64,000 nucleotides of DNA. It comes from Micropterus salmoides (taxonomy: Eukaryota; Chordata; Actinopteri; Centrarchiformes; Centrarchidae). The notes below the pieces were generated by a model. The model ran no database searches. It saw nothing but the letters and a program-made list of their open reading frames with translations, and was not told the DNA's origin. The DNA is taken from assembly GCF_014851395.1 (NCBI RefSeq), contig NW_024040041.1, forward strand, positions 13,078,242-13,142,241, in the 5' to 3' direction. A program made the translations under genes and the position numbers. The number at the start of each line of letters is the position of its first letter. Position 1 is the first letter of the stretch. Below are positions 22,633-34,697 of this stretch, piece by piece.

Positions 22633-23888
22633 TATTCTAATGTGAACATGTGGTAATTATTAATTATAAAAAAACATGATTTAAAAATGTTTGTTTTAGG
22701 TTTCGATAATACACCTATAGCTAAGACTCAATCAAGTATCTGTAAAATGGCATTAATTGTGAAAATACGGGAAATTCCTGAATGTATTGTAACAGTTTGT
22801 TTACGTGAAAACCCCCAAAAGTTTCCTTAAGATAACACAAATGTTATGGTTATTCACAGCTACAGGTTTTTCATGTTATTTTACTCATGCATATTTGTTG
22901 AAAAAAGATTTTATCATTAAAATTGTATTAAACGTTTTACCTCAGATTTGTGTTAAGTGATCCCCTTTAAACTTGAAAGAAATGATGGTTTGACATTTAT
23001 CATAATTATCTATCGAATTATTTGAAAGTTTTCATCGTGATTTTTTATTTATTAATGTTTTTATATGAAATATTTTAGCTTGCTAATGAGTGTTGTCATG
23101 ATAATTACTTTCATTTGGTGATAAGTGTTGGAGAGCCAAAGGTTATTAAAGTTAGATGAAATGAAATGAAGGAGGAACATCAGCCGGAGTTAGCTCTTTT
23201 AGCATTTAGCTTTACAGCTAGCTAAGAGGCTAGCTCTAGATCCTTTTCCTGTGTCCAGCGGACTTTCTGTTCTGTTCACTCTCTCGGTCTCCCATTTTAT
23301 GCAGTTCTGCAACAAGTTGACGTTAATAACACTGTCACAAGCTTGCAGTAACAAAATAATTATTCTGTTGGCTGAACAATTAATTTCAGTGAATTCAGAT
23401 CAGTTCAGTTCATTCATGCAGTTTACATGTTTAATACGAATAAATACAGATCATTTAGCAAGTTGTTTGCATTGTGCAATCACAGCAGCACAGCAATGTT
23501 CTTTTTGTTGTTGCAGTTCTGCATGGAAAGTGAGAAATCCAGCAATCTTTGCTGCAAAATAATTAACCATGTTTTTGTTTTCTTTTGTCCAACAGCTCTT
23601 GTCCTTACCCACCACCCTTCACTGTTACCTCTACCTACTGTACATCTTTATATAAAACCAATGGCTCTTTTGAGAGCCACTCCCTTACTCCTTTTACTAC
23701 CTCTTACTCTCTCCGTCACTCACTCACTCACTCTTCCAGAGGCCCTGGTGTGTTCAAGTAAGTATTGCTTTTTAAATTTTTTAATCTTGTCCTGGTTTGT
23801 TTGAGTGAAATAAGTACATAATATCAAAATATATTTGTCTATGTTGTATGATGTTGTTCATCTCCCGCTTGCTCTACCTCTAATAGAA
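22633..23888. other. Intergenic; fragment of an hAT family member
   Basis: About 22970-23060 shares phrases (TTTAAACTTGAAAGAAAT, TTTGACATTTATC) with the element at 48127-48613, so it is probably a partial copy. A short run ending TTCAA/gtaagt at about 23743-23760 could be a 5' untranslated exon of the gene that follows, but this is weak. Nothing else is supported. Confidence 0.35.
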
Positions 23889-25908
23889 ATGCCAGGCCAG
23901 GGGTCAACTAGTCGAAAATGCGCGGTCTGCCACACTGAACTAAATGTAGCCTGCAAAAACTGCAACACCTGCAATGCAGAGCAGCCACATAAGCTTAGGT
24001 TAAAACAAAATGTAATCGGACCACCTCTCACATACAATATGATGCATATATGTTGGTATGTGATTGCTTTTATAATTTTCATGCAGGTTATACTCCAAAG
24101 GTCCCATATACGTTTTAATAACAATATCTGTTACTTTTATGTGTGTGTGTTTGTGTCCTTGTATTTCTAGCTCAAAAAATTGCAGGCCCTGGGAGTAAGG
24201 GCTATATTACTTGTGTCAAGGCCTGAAAGAAAAAAAAATGCTTGGGTGTCTGAGGTTTTGGCACCCCGTTGCCAGCTCAGAGAGATATCCAATACATGTC
24301 TTGAATGGATAAAGGACCTGTATGATCTTGTTATTCAAGGTAAGAATGTTCTGTTTATTATAAATAACTACAAAAGTCCTGTATTTGATGCTTTGTGTCC
24401 CTGTCACAGATAAGGCTATGTTTGCCTAGACTAATGGAGCTGTCAGATTATCATTGATACTTTTAGCTAACTTATTGAAACTAACTGGGAGAGGTTGAAA
24501 GCTAACCAGCCTGCTTTTTAACTGCTGTGTCCCTGAGCAAGACTGTTAATGCCTAGTTGCTCCACAGGTGTGCGACTTCTGACATAAATAGCAATTTTAA
24601 GTCGCTTTAAATAAAAGCTAAATGAATAAAATGTGAATCTAAAAAGTGCATCTGCTTGGTTTTCAGCATGTTTCTCTTCCGGTTTGTACCTAATAATCAC
24701 TCATGCCTGGTGGACAGGTCGCAATTTAAAAGGGCAATTTAGAGACACCAATTAACCTAGCCTGCATGTCTTTAGATGGTGGGAGGAAGCCGTAGCACCC
24801 GGAGAGAACCCACGCGGACACGGGGAGAACATGCGAACTCCACACAGAAAGGCCAGGGCAACCAGGGTTTGCCCCTGTCTTGGAAACAATCTTCTGTTAA
24901 ATCAATACTTGTAGTTTGGTAGAACAATCAGTCTGTTCTGAATAATTCAGTACTTCTATAATGTAGGGTGGACCCCACAAGGTGATGCAAGACAAGGGGA
25001 TGAACCCTCTTCAGTACCAGTCGAACCCCCTACTGGACCACAAATGGTCCAACCAGATCCCCAGGTGGCAGTGGCACTACTTCAACCCAACACCAGCTCC
25101 AAATGGACCACAAATGGTGACCCCAGATCACCAGGTAGCAACATCCCTGCAACATCCCCCAACACCCTGACTGGACCACTGAAGGCCCTGACTAGACCCC
25201 CAGCAGCCCTTATTGGACCACCGAAGTCCCCAATCGGATTGGCAGTAAGGCCTAAAGGACCCCACACACCTGAAGGACCACGAACAGCCTCCCCAGTTTC
25301 TCTTGAAAAAGGTAAGCAAATGAGAAATAAGAGTATTGAAAATAAGTTGTAAGCCCCACAAAACCATACTCTTGATTTGTGTAATGTAAAAATGTAAAAA
25401 AAAAAAAAAAAACATAAATGCAGCAGGGGTTTGGTTTTGATTACTGTTCTTCACACAGTTAAACCTGACTAGAGAGTAATCTGATTACTGTTCTTCACAG
25501 TTAAACCTGTTAACTATAAAGTAATCCGATTACTGTTCTTCACACAATGTAACCTGTTAACTAGAAAGTAATCTGATTACAGTTTCACACAATGTAACCT
25601 CAACTTCAGAGTAATGATTACTGTTAGACACAGTGTAACCTCATAACTAGACAGTAATCTGATTACTGTGTTTCACACAGTTAAACCTGATAACTACAGA
25701 GTACATCGCATGGAACTCTACTGGACTGGTGTTTTATTTAAGGAATAGTTAAGAGTTGTGTGTGAATATGTTTCTATATCTTGTCATGTGAATAAATGAT
25801 ATCTGGTTATCCAGTCCTCTATCTGTAGCCATGTTTGAACACATTCATTTCATTTATACAGAGCATATCTTTGGCCACACCAGAACTGTTGCAAATTCAA
25901 AGTATTGA
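23889..25908 (+). CDS. Uncharacterised protein with UPF0547-like cysteine cluster
   Basis: I do not recognise this gene by name. Four exons can be chained with consistent phase: 23889-24011, 24171-24339, 24967-25311 and, weakest, 25862-25908 ending in TGA. The total is 684 nt, or 227 aa. Exon 1 encodes KCAVCHTELNVACKNC then NTCNAEQPHKLRL, a run of Cys pairs resembling the CPxC..VACKxC motif of the UPF0547 (C16orf87-like) family and probably metal-binding. Exon 2 encodes LKKLQALGVRAILLVSRPER and WVSEVLAPRCQLREIS. Exon 3 is low-complexity, with repeated GPP/TGP/GPQ and many Pro. The start codon is three bases into the exon after an AATAG acceptor. It could be a small host gene of a multi-copy fish family or a transposon-derived gene. 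The terminal exon is tentative. Confidence 0.5.
24530..24885. repeat. SINE tail and LINE-like repeat in an intron
   Basis: About 24530-24650 resembles the tail of the SINE at 20776-20960 (GAGCAAGAC, GTTGCTCCACAGGTGTGCGAC, then TAAGTCGCTT and AAATAAAAGC). About 24700-24880 contains CCTGCATGTCTTTAGATGG and ACACGGGGAGAACATGCGAA, a very common fish LINE-derived segment, probably L2/CR1-like. Both lie between exons 2 and 3 of the candidate gene at 23889-25908. Confidence 0.55.
25439..25702. repeat. Minisatellite, about 45-bp unit, six copies
   Basis: Units beginning GATTACTG start at about 25439, 25483, 25528, 25575, 25617 and 25661. Each runs through a CACACARTKTAACCT-like middle to a CTAGARAGTAATCT-like end. 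The period is 42-47 bp, with small indels and substitutions between copies. Confidence 0.8.
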
Positions 25909-26335
25909 TTCAACTTGACTCTGAAAGGGAATACAAGTGAAGAAGAAATACAGGTATACATGGTTATGCACCAGTCAATACTTTTCACATGAAAAATTTG
26001 GGGATTTTTTTCCGCCCAAACAAATCAACAAAGTATTAATTTGGACCTTCAAAACAGAGGCAGAGCATCATTTCATCTCATGGAAATCAAATATATTTGT
26101 ATCAAAGCCCCAGTCCACCAGAAGCAGACAATTGCTGAAGAAGCTGTATTTAAGATCTTCAGGTCAGTGTGCCCAAGAAATGTTAATACAACCTAAGAAT
26201 CAAGGAATTTAGAAGCAGAGAGAAATGATTAAAAGCTACAAAAGTGAAGATTTGTTTAATATTTGTTCCCAAAAGTTCAATAATATAGTAACTCATCTAA
26301 AAAAAGCCTCAACACCTCCTATATTGAAAATTGTT
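25909..26335. other. Intergenic
   Basis: AT-rich sequence between two convergent genes. An open frame at 25937-26212 has no recognisable domain. I see nothing supported. Confidence 0.35.
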
Positions 26336-27069
26336 TTTATTTAAGTCATGATGTAATTAAAACATGGTCACAATGCAGGACAGGAAAATACAAGGTTGAA
26401 TTGGTCACTGAATGTTTGACTGCTGGTTATTTAATAAGTTGTGTGCGTAATTGTAAATTCTACATATTAGTTAATACAGACGTACACTATGAACTGGATT
26501 AATACCAAAACTGTAACTTCATGATACCATGCAGCCAAAGTACTGTATAAAATTCTGGTGAAAGTCTTCAAAAACACTAAATCATACAAAGTGACTCATG
26601 TGAAACAGTGCTATATGCCGTTACACAATACAAATTCTCTCGTAAAGGAAAATTATAAATAGTTAGCAAATTTATAAATATAAAGTGGTCATCAGACTGA
26701 ACTCCTTTGAGTCGATCAGAGGCACAGAATACATGTATATAAATGCTCACAACAGAAAAGTGATCAGTAACAAAAGCTCATTTGCCATAAGAGTAAACCA
26801 TCCTAATCTGCAGGTAGTGTGGTTTAAGACCTTCTAAAGAGGTAACATGACCTAACAGGTAAATGGCTTTACAGTATCCAAAGCACCAGAATTTGGATGG
26901 GTTTCTACATGCGTACCATGTGCTCATAACTGATTTACATCCGAACACTTCATAAAGATTCGGTCAGAGTGACGTGGCGGCTGGTGTGAAACCTTTGCAA
27001 AGCTTTCATTTGGTCCTATGGCACGTCAGAGCTGGGATGCTCAATCGTCGTGTACGTCTCCATCTGTCT
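26336..27069 (-). other. Probable 3' UTR of the dynamin-like GTPase gene
   Basis: On the minus strand this follows the stop codon at 27070-27072. An AATAAA signal, read as TTTATT on the plus strand at 26336-26341, would give a 3' UTR of roughly 0.73 kb. The signal is inferred from sequence only. Confidence 0.45.
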
Positions 27070-30000
27070 TTACAAGTCCATGTCGTGATCGCTGACGCTC
27101 TGGCGAAGGTATTCTTCATACAGCTTTTTCTAGAAGGAAAAATAGACAAGTTAAACATACCCCAATAATTTATTGCCAGTACCATTTCAGAGCCAGTCAC
27201 ACACACACACACACACACGCAGTACCTTTTTGGTCTTGACCACCTCCTGAACGTACTCCAGCTTCTCCTGCAGTTGCCTTTTCTGTTTGCCTGACAGAGT
27301 TGGTTGTGTCCTGCAGAGAATTGGAAGTGTATGTACTAAACTGTCAGGCTGGAACTAGGGAATATGATATTGAACTTATTGTTTTAAAAAAAATACATAA
27401 ATGATTCATTAATTATCAAAATACTTGGGATTAGTTTTTCCAAGTAAAAGCAACATAACTAAACTGAAATAACTTGTGTTTACAAACTACAAAAAAAAAG
27501 AAAAAAAAAAAAAGAAACACTACTGTGAATGAAAATTGTGCGCTTACTGTATGTAACAGTAACCTGCAGATTAAGAAACATTAGACTAAAATCTTTTTCC
27601 TCCTACCTGAAGGAGAAGCGTGCGATGATGAGCAGGAGGAAGGAGAAGAGGACCAGTCCACCACAGCCATAAAGCCGCTGCTCCACAGAGAGGGAGTCAA
27701 ATATTTTCACTATGGGAGCCTGTGGATTACAAAAGCAGCTAAAATGAGATTTGACTCGCTTTATATCTAGACTACGCAACAACTACAACACAACAGTGAA
27801 GGGTGCACTGGCCTGAACACTCACCAGGTAGAGTGACAGTGTCTCTGTGCCCTGGCGGCCCAGAGCCATGTCCAGCAGCTCCTGGGACAGAGTGCCCAGC
27901 ACCAGTAGGGCCATCAGAGCCAGAGGAATGCTGAAGCCCAGCAGAGTCAGGAAGCAGCTCTTACAGCGCGCCCGTCGGTTCTCAACACTGGTCTGCCTGT
28001 GAGAGCAGGGGGTCAAAGTTATTCTCTGAAGGCATCGCTGACTGATGCTACTCTGCGTGTCCCACTAATGTGAAATATCTGCATGGGATTGCGCTGTGCG
28101 CTTACAGTCGGAATGAAGAGGAGTCAGTTATTTAAATGCAAAGTAACCTCACGCACATATTGCTCTACAATCAAGTTAATACGGAGTAATTAATGCAACA
28201 ACAAAGCCTGCCAATTTGAAAGAAATTAAGTGATAATGCAGGCTGTGGCACGAAGAGTTACCTGTCATTACTGAGCGTGTCAGTGATTGCCTCGATGATG
28301 AGCTCACAGTCTTTCTCCAGGGAGTTGAGAGTATTCTGTACAGTTTGGTTAATAGTTTTCTCAATGGTGCGACAGACCTCCTCAATCTGGTTGACACAGC
28401 GACTTGGCTAAGAACAGGAACACAGACAAAAAAAAAAAAAAAATAATTACAATGTGCACTTCAATTACATGTCAGAGAGTTTAGATTATGACCTGTAAAA
28501 TAACTGTAATTGTACACAAAGAATAAGTTACAGGAGCAGAGGTATGATCCTAAAACAGGTAGCGTCCTAGAAATCATTGAAAGTGCAACCTTTACCTTAT
28601 TTGGATTAGGAATGTAGATGGTGGGCATGTCAAAACCACATGTGTTGAGTCCCGGTCGCTTGCAGAGCTCCTGCACAATCTGCATCATTACTCTCTGAGA
28701 CAGGCAAAGAAATAAGTCAGAGGGTGAGCGTAAAGATGTCCCTTCTGTGCATCACTCGGACAGTAATTCTGTTAAAAAGGACTTTATTTTATGGAAGTGA
28801 ATGTCCTTTTGTGTTCTGTATTGTACTAACAGGCTTTTGCCGATTGGATCACTTCTCAACGATTGAAGGGATGATCAGCGATTGTTTTTTCATGCACCGA
28901 AGGTGATTTTAATTAACTATCCAAACTAAGATGACAGATAAGAACAGTCTCTAGAATCTGCATCCCACTGCAGTGTTTCCCCATTCATTGATTTATTTGT
29001 GGCGACACCAAAATATCAACGCTGACCACCACATATTATTTAATATGAGTAAAATCATAATTCTTTGTGGAGCTGCGCGCAGAGCATAGATTCCTGCACT
29101 GGCAAAGACACTTGATAGCAGCTTTCCACTACCCACACACTTATGATTTCTCCTGTCCAACTTTGACAATATAAATACATGTGTTTAATATTCTTATAGA
29201 TGTGGAAACTTACTTTATGATTTCTACAAAGTTATTTATATCAGGTGAGTAAACTGTATTTTCTGACTGAAGAATGGTGACATTCACAAAACGCAAGCTA
29301 TTAAACGGAGCTGTGCACACCTGTCTATCCGACTCCCCCCCGGCCTCGTCAGCCTTGCTCAGGTAAAAATGCAGGCGATCCCCGTGTTTCTCGTTCAGGT
29401 TCTCCACAATGTTGAGGGTGCGCTTGCAAAGAGCCTGACCCATGGGGTCAAAGAAGACCAGAATCAGGTCACAGAGATCACCTGAGGGTCAAAGTGGGAA
29501 TGACCATTATTTTCCACAACAGACTAAAAGGCCTGTTACAATATATCTATTTCTCATTATATTCTTAGTGTATTAAAACGCATGGTAATGGAAGTATGAT
29601 GTCATAGTGAACATTTGTGAGTGATTTCCTTGAAACTTTGTCTGTAATTGCTTTTTATTTTGACACAGAATTTAGTATCATGTCACGTTTTCATCATACT
29701 GGGATGTTAATTCCACTGAAAATGTTGGTATTAATAATTGAAATATAAAAGATCTTGGTAATCATCATTTGGTATAAAAGTTAATCAAATTCAACCATCA
29801 GACAAGTGTGTAACTAGAGTGCAGATTAGAATGAACACCTGATAACCAGTAACATGTATTTTAGCCAATGAAGCTTTTATTTTTTTATGTAATTAAAAGG
29901 GAAGTTACTCCATTGTTTCCAGACGACGCCGAGGCTGCTAGTGACGTAAATTATGGTGTCAAAAGTCTGACAGTTGAAGATTAGAAAAAGTGGACCTTGC

Positions 30001-33000
30001 AATAAGGCCTGCATTAGGAGCGCAAAAGGTTATATAAACTAATCTAACGGGATCAGTTCTGACTCACATGTTACTGTGTACTGGATTTTCAGTGAACCGT
30101 CATTGCATGGAACTCTATTGGACTCAAGGTGTTTTACTGAATAGAAATTTAACCTGCAGATATGATTACAAAACTTGAGCTGTCTACAGTTTGCTTTGGG
30201 GTAATGAAAGTCAGATCGCAAGAGAAGTGGTGAGACCAGCAGCAACCTGGAAAATGCTCACTAATGGCACAAAAACAAAATCTCTGTCTCTGACAATCCA
30301 CTGCAGCCATGCACAGATTTAGCAGGTATAGAAAATGGATATATTAACTTTGTTTTCAGTTTTGTGTTTAAGTTTCCAAGCTATTAATCATGTCTATTTT
30401 AGCTCTTGTTTAGAATAGTTTAGCTTCAGCACCAAATGGAGGAATAAAGGTAAAAATAAACAGCACACAGCACTATGAATTTTAGTCTAGGCCGGTATTT
30501 CACATTAACTCGAGACATCAGATTAAACAAATCTGATCTTGTACTGTTTTTTAAAGTACCATTTAAAATTACTCTATTTATCACAAAGCCTTAGGGGACC
30601 GTTGATAAGTACAACACACCAAGAGACAAGGTCAGTTAGTGGCAACCCACCGAGCCAGAGGATAACCTGATCCACATCAAAGGGATACTTCATATCACCA
30701 TCCACCAACCCTGGCGAATCCACAAAAGTCACCAGGCTGAACCGTTTCTGTCGCGACGTGCAGATCTCTGTGCTTAAGTACTCTGAAACACCTAGAAAGC
30801 AATTAAAGATCAGAGAAGTCAAAAATAGGTAAGACAGTTTAACTATTGTTTGTTACCCAATCACTTAACATTAAAATAAGACATTATGCTGAAGCCACAT
30901 GGCCGTTGATTAACAATAATTTCCTCTATTTGTCTTTAACAAAACTGCAGCCCAATAACCTAAATGCTAGTTTCAGTAACACATCATAAACAATCTTGTT
31001 TATCTCCTAGAAGACTTGTGACTGTCGGGCTCATGGCTGCCACACTGATCGATCTGCATTGTGGACTAATAACAGAACAGCAAATCTCTCCATCAATATG
31101 TGGGGAATATGGGAATGAATCAGTGTGGCAGCCGCTTAAGGGGATACAAAGTGTGTCATTGTGCTGAGTCTTTGGAAAAGAACAGGGAAGGATTGTGATT
31201 TGAACTGAAATATCACCTTTGAACTCTTGCAGAGGCTTGAAGTGTGGATATAGGTGAAGGGTGGCGTTTCCCTAAAGAAATACAAAGTCAAAGAAAGTTT
31301 GTAAACCAGGTACCAGGATCTCCAGAAGTACTGAAATCACGAGAGGGGAACTAACTTCAGTTAATGTAATAAGTAATGACTTCAAACAGAAAGTCTGCAA
31401 TTAACATTGTGATTTATATGGAAATAGTCAATGTTAAATAATTAGAAATGCACATTTTTCTATTTCTACTGGGAACAAACATACACTTTTTTTTTTTTTT
31501 TACAATAAATTGCACCTTATTGTTTTTGTACTGTTGCACTCACTGTGAGAGATTCTCTCTTGCGCCCACTTGTAACAAAGCTGAAGCCTTGAGTCTCAAT
31601 AGCCACTCCAGTGCGCTGGATATGCTCTTCGACATACCTGACAAAAAGAAAACATAGCAAAAAGGAATTTGGAACAAATAATTTAGTGACACACCGGTGA
31701 AAGAGAAATACGTTTTCAGGACACTTTAGACAGCTGTCCAAAATAAGTCAATTAAACCAATTCTATTCAGCAAAATCTATAGACAGACTATGTGTAACTA
31801 TCTGAGAGACAATGTTTCATTGAAATGTTTATTTTGCACGTTTGTTATAAAATTTGTGACTATGAGTTCATACAGACTTATAATATTAAAAATAAAATAA
31901 ATAAGGGTAACATTAATAAAAAAACTTGTCTAAAATGGGCCATTTTAAAATAATGTTTAGTTAAAAATGTAGTGCTCTTTATGTAAGGTTTTATTTCAAC
32001 GTAAAAAAAAAAAAAATAGTGAAATGGGTCACATGATCAGACTTTAGTTGGGGGTATAACCAAACCACAAATAACCTTGTTCTGCACTTCATCCAAGAGG
32101 CGCACGCGGTAATTGCCTTTCATTTGTTTTACATTTGTGTATCATGTCTGTTAATGTGCCTTTTTGTAGTAATTTTATTTGATGTCATCCCATTTTGGCC
32201 TGTTTTTTTAAATGGACACCAGAGCTTGAGAGACTTTAAAATGACAGAGATATATATATATGTCTTATTTGTTTGTAGTTTTCAGATGTCTGTTGAAAGA
32301 GTGACAAAATAAGTCTTCTGAAAGACATCTGTATGAGTGACCATTATTTCATGGGGCCAGTGTAGTTATACTATGTACAGGCTAACAAAAAGACCACAGA
32401 TCTTTTCTGCACTCATGTATTATGGATTGCATATCAGTTAAATTCTCCTATAAACTGCACACAAAATTGTGCCAAGGAGGGATGTAATCTATGCTACAGA
32501 CACAAATTAAGATGGACAGGCTTAGACAAGATTAGATAGACCTTTTTTCTTTTCAACATGCTGTTTTCTGTTGCGTGTTTGAATTTCTTCAAGCTGCATT
32601 ATAAAGGCATCGTTTGGTTTGCTAATTGTTGAGTAGTTTGGTCTTGGGTGGACACTCTCTGTAACATCTCCTGGGTCATATTTTGGTGAAATTTATTTAC
32701 CAGTTGATGAATGAGCTCTTCCCAGCAGAGTGGTTGCCCATCAACAACACAGTGATCTTTTTCCTGGGCGGCAGCAGCTTCACACCAACAGATTCGGCTA
32801 CAGAGATCAACCCTGAACAACACAAAGAACATCTTGGTGCACAAATAAAGGATTCATCTATCTGGACAAACTGGAATCATCATGGCGCTGAGGTTGCACC
32901 TGTGGACTCAAGTCACAGTATAACTTAGTGAGCTGGAGAAGGGCCACATTTCAGTATAAGTATTTATTTTAAAAACAGGGACCCAGAATCCCTGTCTGTC

Positions 33001-33403
33001 TCTTGTAAGCTAACAACAAAACTCACTTTATTACTAAAAACACTGACTGTGCACATTAGCGGACTCATTAATTAATCATTAGCAAAAGCGTGCCACAGCT
33101 GTGCGTGATTAGCATTAATGCTGGCTAACGCAACGTCAGCCAAATCACTTGTAAGCTAGCTAACGGTTAGCATCTCAGGGACACAGTTACCTTAAATTAG
33201 CTAACTAAGCTAACCCCCGTCCAGTAAACCTCTCTGAAGCCTAACTTCATTATAAAATAGGTGAATGTTTACGCGATTTCCTCACCACTGTTGGGATCCG
33301 TGTACAGTTGATGACAATCCCGCAAGATGCGCTCATCGCAGGACACACCGCCAGTTATGGAGTCTGCGTTTGCGGCACTTCGGCTCTTGATTTTGCCAGA
33401 CAT
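27070..33403 (-). CDS. Dynamin-superfamily GTPase with two C-terminal membrane segments
   Basis: Twelve exons on the minus strand: 33403-33286, 32812-32701, 31637-31544, 31271-31217, 30791-30651, 29481-29321, 28694-28596, 28407-28262, 27996-27825, 27719-27607, 27310-27226, 27129-27070. All are GT-AG and sum to 1356 nt, or 451 aa. The P-loop is GNHSAGKSS (65-73), the switch-region Thr lies in IETQGFSFV (90-98), G3 is DSPG (151-154) within FVDSPGLVDGDMKYPFDV, and the G4-like motif is SKAD (215-218). The YPF..DLCDLILVFFDP arrangement most resembles EHD/sarcalumenin-type dynamin GTPases. Two hydrophobic segments follow, CFLTLLGFSIPLALMALLVL (about 323-345) and GCGGLVLFSFLLLIIARF (about 384-402). 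The Lys/Glu-rich C-terminal tail ends HDMDL. The order (G domain, helical part, TM pair, coiled tail) recalls mitofusin/atlastin membrane-shaping proteins. The exact orthologue is unknown to me, so I give no symbol. Cellular membrane and function are inferred only. Confidence 0.85.
27196..27218. repeat. (CA)n microsatellite
   Basis: A run of about eleven CA units lies just downstream of exon 11 of the GTPase gene, a few bases from its splice donor on the minus strand. Confidence 0.85.
28971..29130. repeat. Fragment of a CAGTGTTTCCC-type DNA transposon
   Basis: The segment starts CAGTGTTTCCCCATTCATTG and contains TTGTGGCGACACC, a start that recurs in fish non-autonomous DNA transposons. Only one end is evident. 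It lies in an intron of the GTPase gene. Confidence 0.45.
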
Positions 33404-33610
33404 TGTTGTAAAGTGGTGATATCAAACTGAAGAGACTTGTTCAAGCAAGTACCCGATCCTGTGATCTAGCTATGAACAAAAGCCGGTTGCCTTGTTTGAA
33501 TTGCCCCGGTCCGTTGAAACACGGGGTAGAGGTAGAAACGTAACCTCGGCCACGTCGTCACTCGTCAGATAGAGCTGGGTTTGTCGCAGAGGCTTCTGGG
33601 TAACGTAGTT
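33404..33610 (-). promoter_or_regulatory. Putative promoter / 5' UTR of the dynamin-like GTPase gene
   Basis: Only about 200 bp separate the start codon of the GTPase gene from the 3' end of a LINE. The stretch is GC-richer than its surroundings with several CpGs, so it is the likely core promoter. No TATA box was seen. Confidence 0.4.
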
Positions 33611-33744
33611 CTTCAGTCCCGTTCTTCTTCCTCTTGTTTTTTTACGGCAGCTGGCATCCATTGAGTTGCATTACTGCCACCTTCAGGCTTTATTTACCCT
33701 TTGCTTCCATTCATACTACATCTGCCTATCTAATCCAGTCGGCC

Positions 33745-34660
33745 TCAGAAAACCAAATATCCATTTCCTACCCTCCACACTTTCTCCATACTCAATAATA
33801 AACTTTTTACTGTATTATCTATCTGTCCTATTTTTTTTAACTGTGTTATCATTTCTGGTCTTTCCTGAGTAAATATCCTGCATGTTATAATAACATGTTC
33901 TACTGTTTCAACCTCCTGACATTGTTCACACATTCCTGTAGGATGTTTTCCTGTAATTAAAAGTGTGCTGTTAAGATTGCTATGCCCAATTCTCAGCCTA
34001 CTTATTATCACCTGCTCTTTCCTCTTTGCTCCCCTACTTCTTGATATACCTACTTTGCTTTGGATTTCGTGTAAATGTCTCCCTTTTATTGCATTATCCC
34101 AGCTCTGTTGCCATTGTTGATTTACATTTCTCCACACTATGCCTTTCCCCTCTGATTTTGATAATTTAATGTTGACTTCAACATCTCCTTTTTTAACTGC
34201 TTCTTTTGCCACCTTATCTGCTTTCTCATTTCCCTGAATTCCCAAGTGTGCAGGGACCCACAGAAATATGACATTTTTCCCTGCCTAGCTATTCTTGAAT
34301 TCATAAATAAGACTTCATAAAGCAAGTCCAGGTGACTTCTAGTTGTGCATGTCTTCATGCTTATAAGAGCTGACAGAGTCACTACATTAATATTTCCTTA
34401 TCACTAATTTGTTCTGTCCATTCCAACGCCATCAATATGGCAAACAGTTCAACTGCAAACACACTCAGACAATCAGATGTTCTTTTGCTATGTTCTAACT
34501 GATACCTAGGAACAACAACTGCAGACCCTGTTGTATCTGTTTGCATGTCCTTTGACCCATCTGTGAAAATCTGAATACTTTCCTTATACTTACATTCCCT
34601 AAAGCTATAATATACACTAGTTAAATCAGCATTCTTCGTACTACTTTCTGCCTTGTTCTG
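33745..34660 (-). pseudogene. LINE ORF2 C-terminal part: RNase H and zinc-finger region
   Basis: A broken RNase H fold is visible as QIFTDGSKDMQTDTTGSA, then SVFAVELFAILMALEW, then, after a frameshift near 34245-34290, a VPAHLGIQGNEKADKVAKEA motif (the usual HxGxxGNExAD). A Cys/His motif CEQCQEVETVEHVIITC follows, typical of the C-terminus of I/jockey ORF2. It is non-functional because of frameshifts and the missing upstream domain. Confidence 0.8.
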
Positions 34661-34697
34661 CCTTTACTTTTAGGAATTGATTCTATTGCTGCCAATA

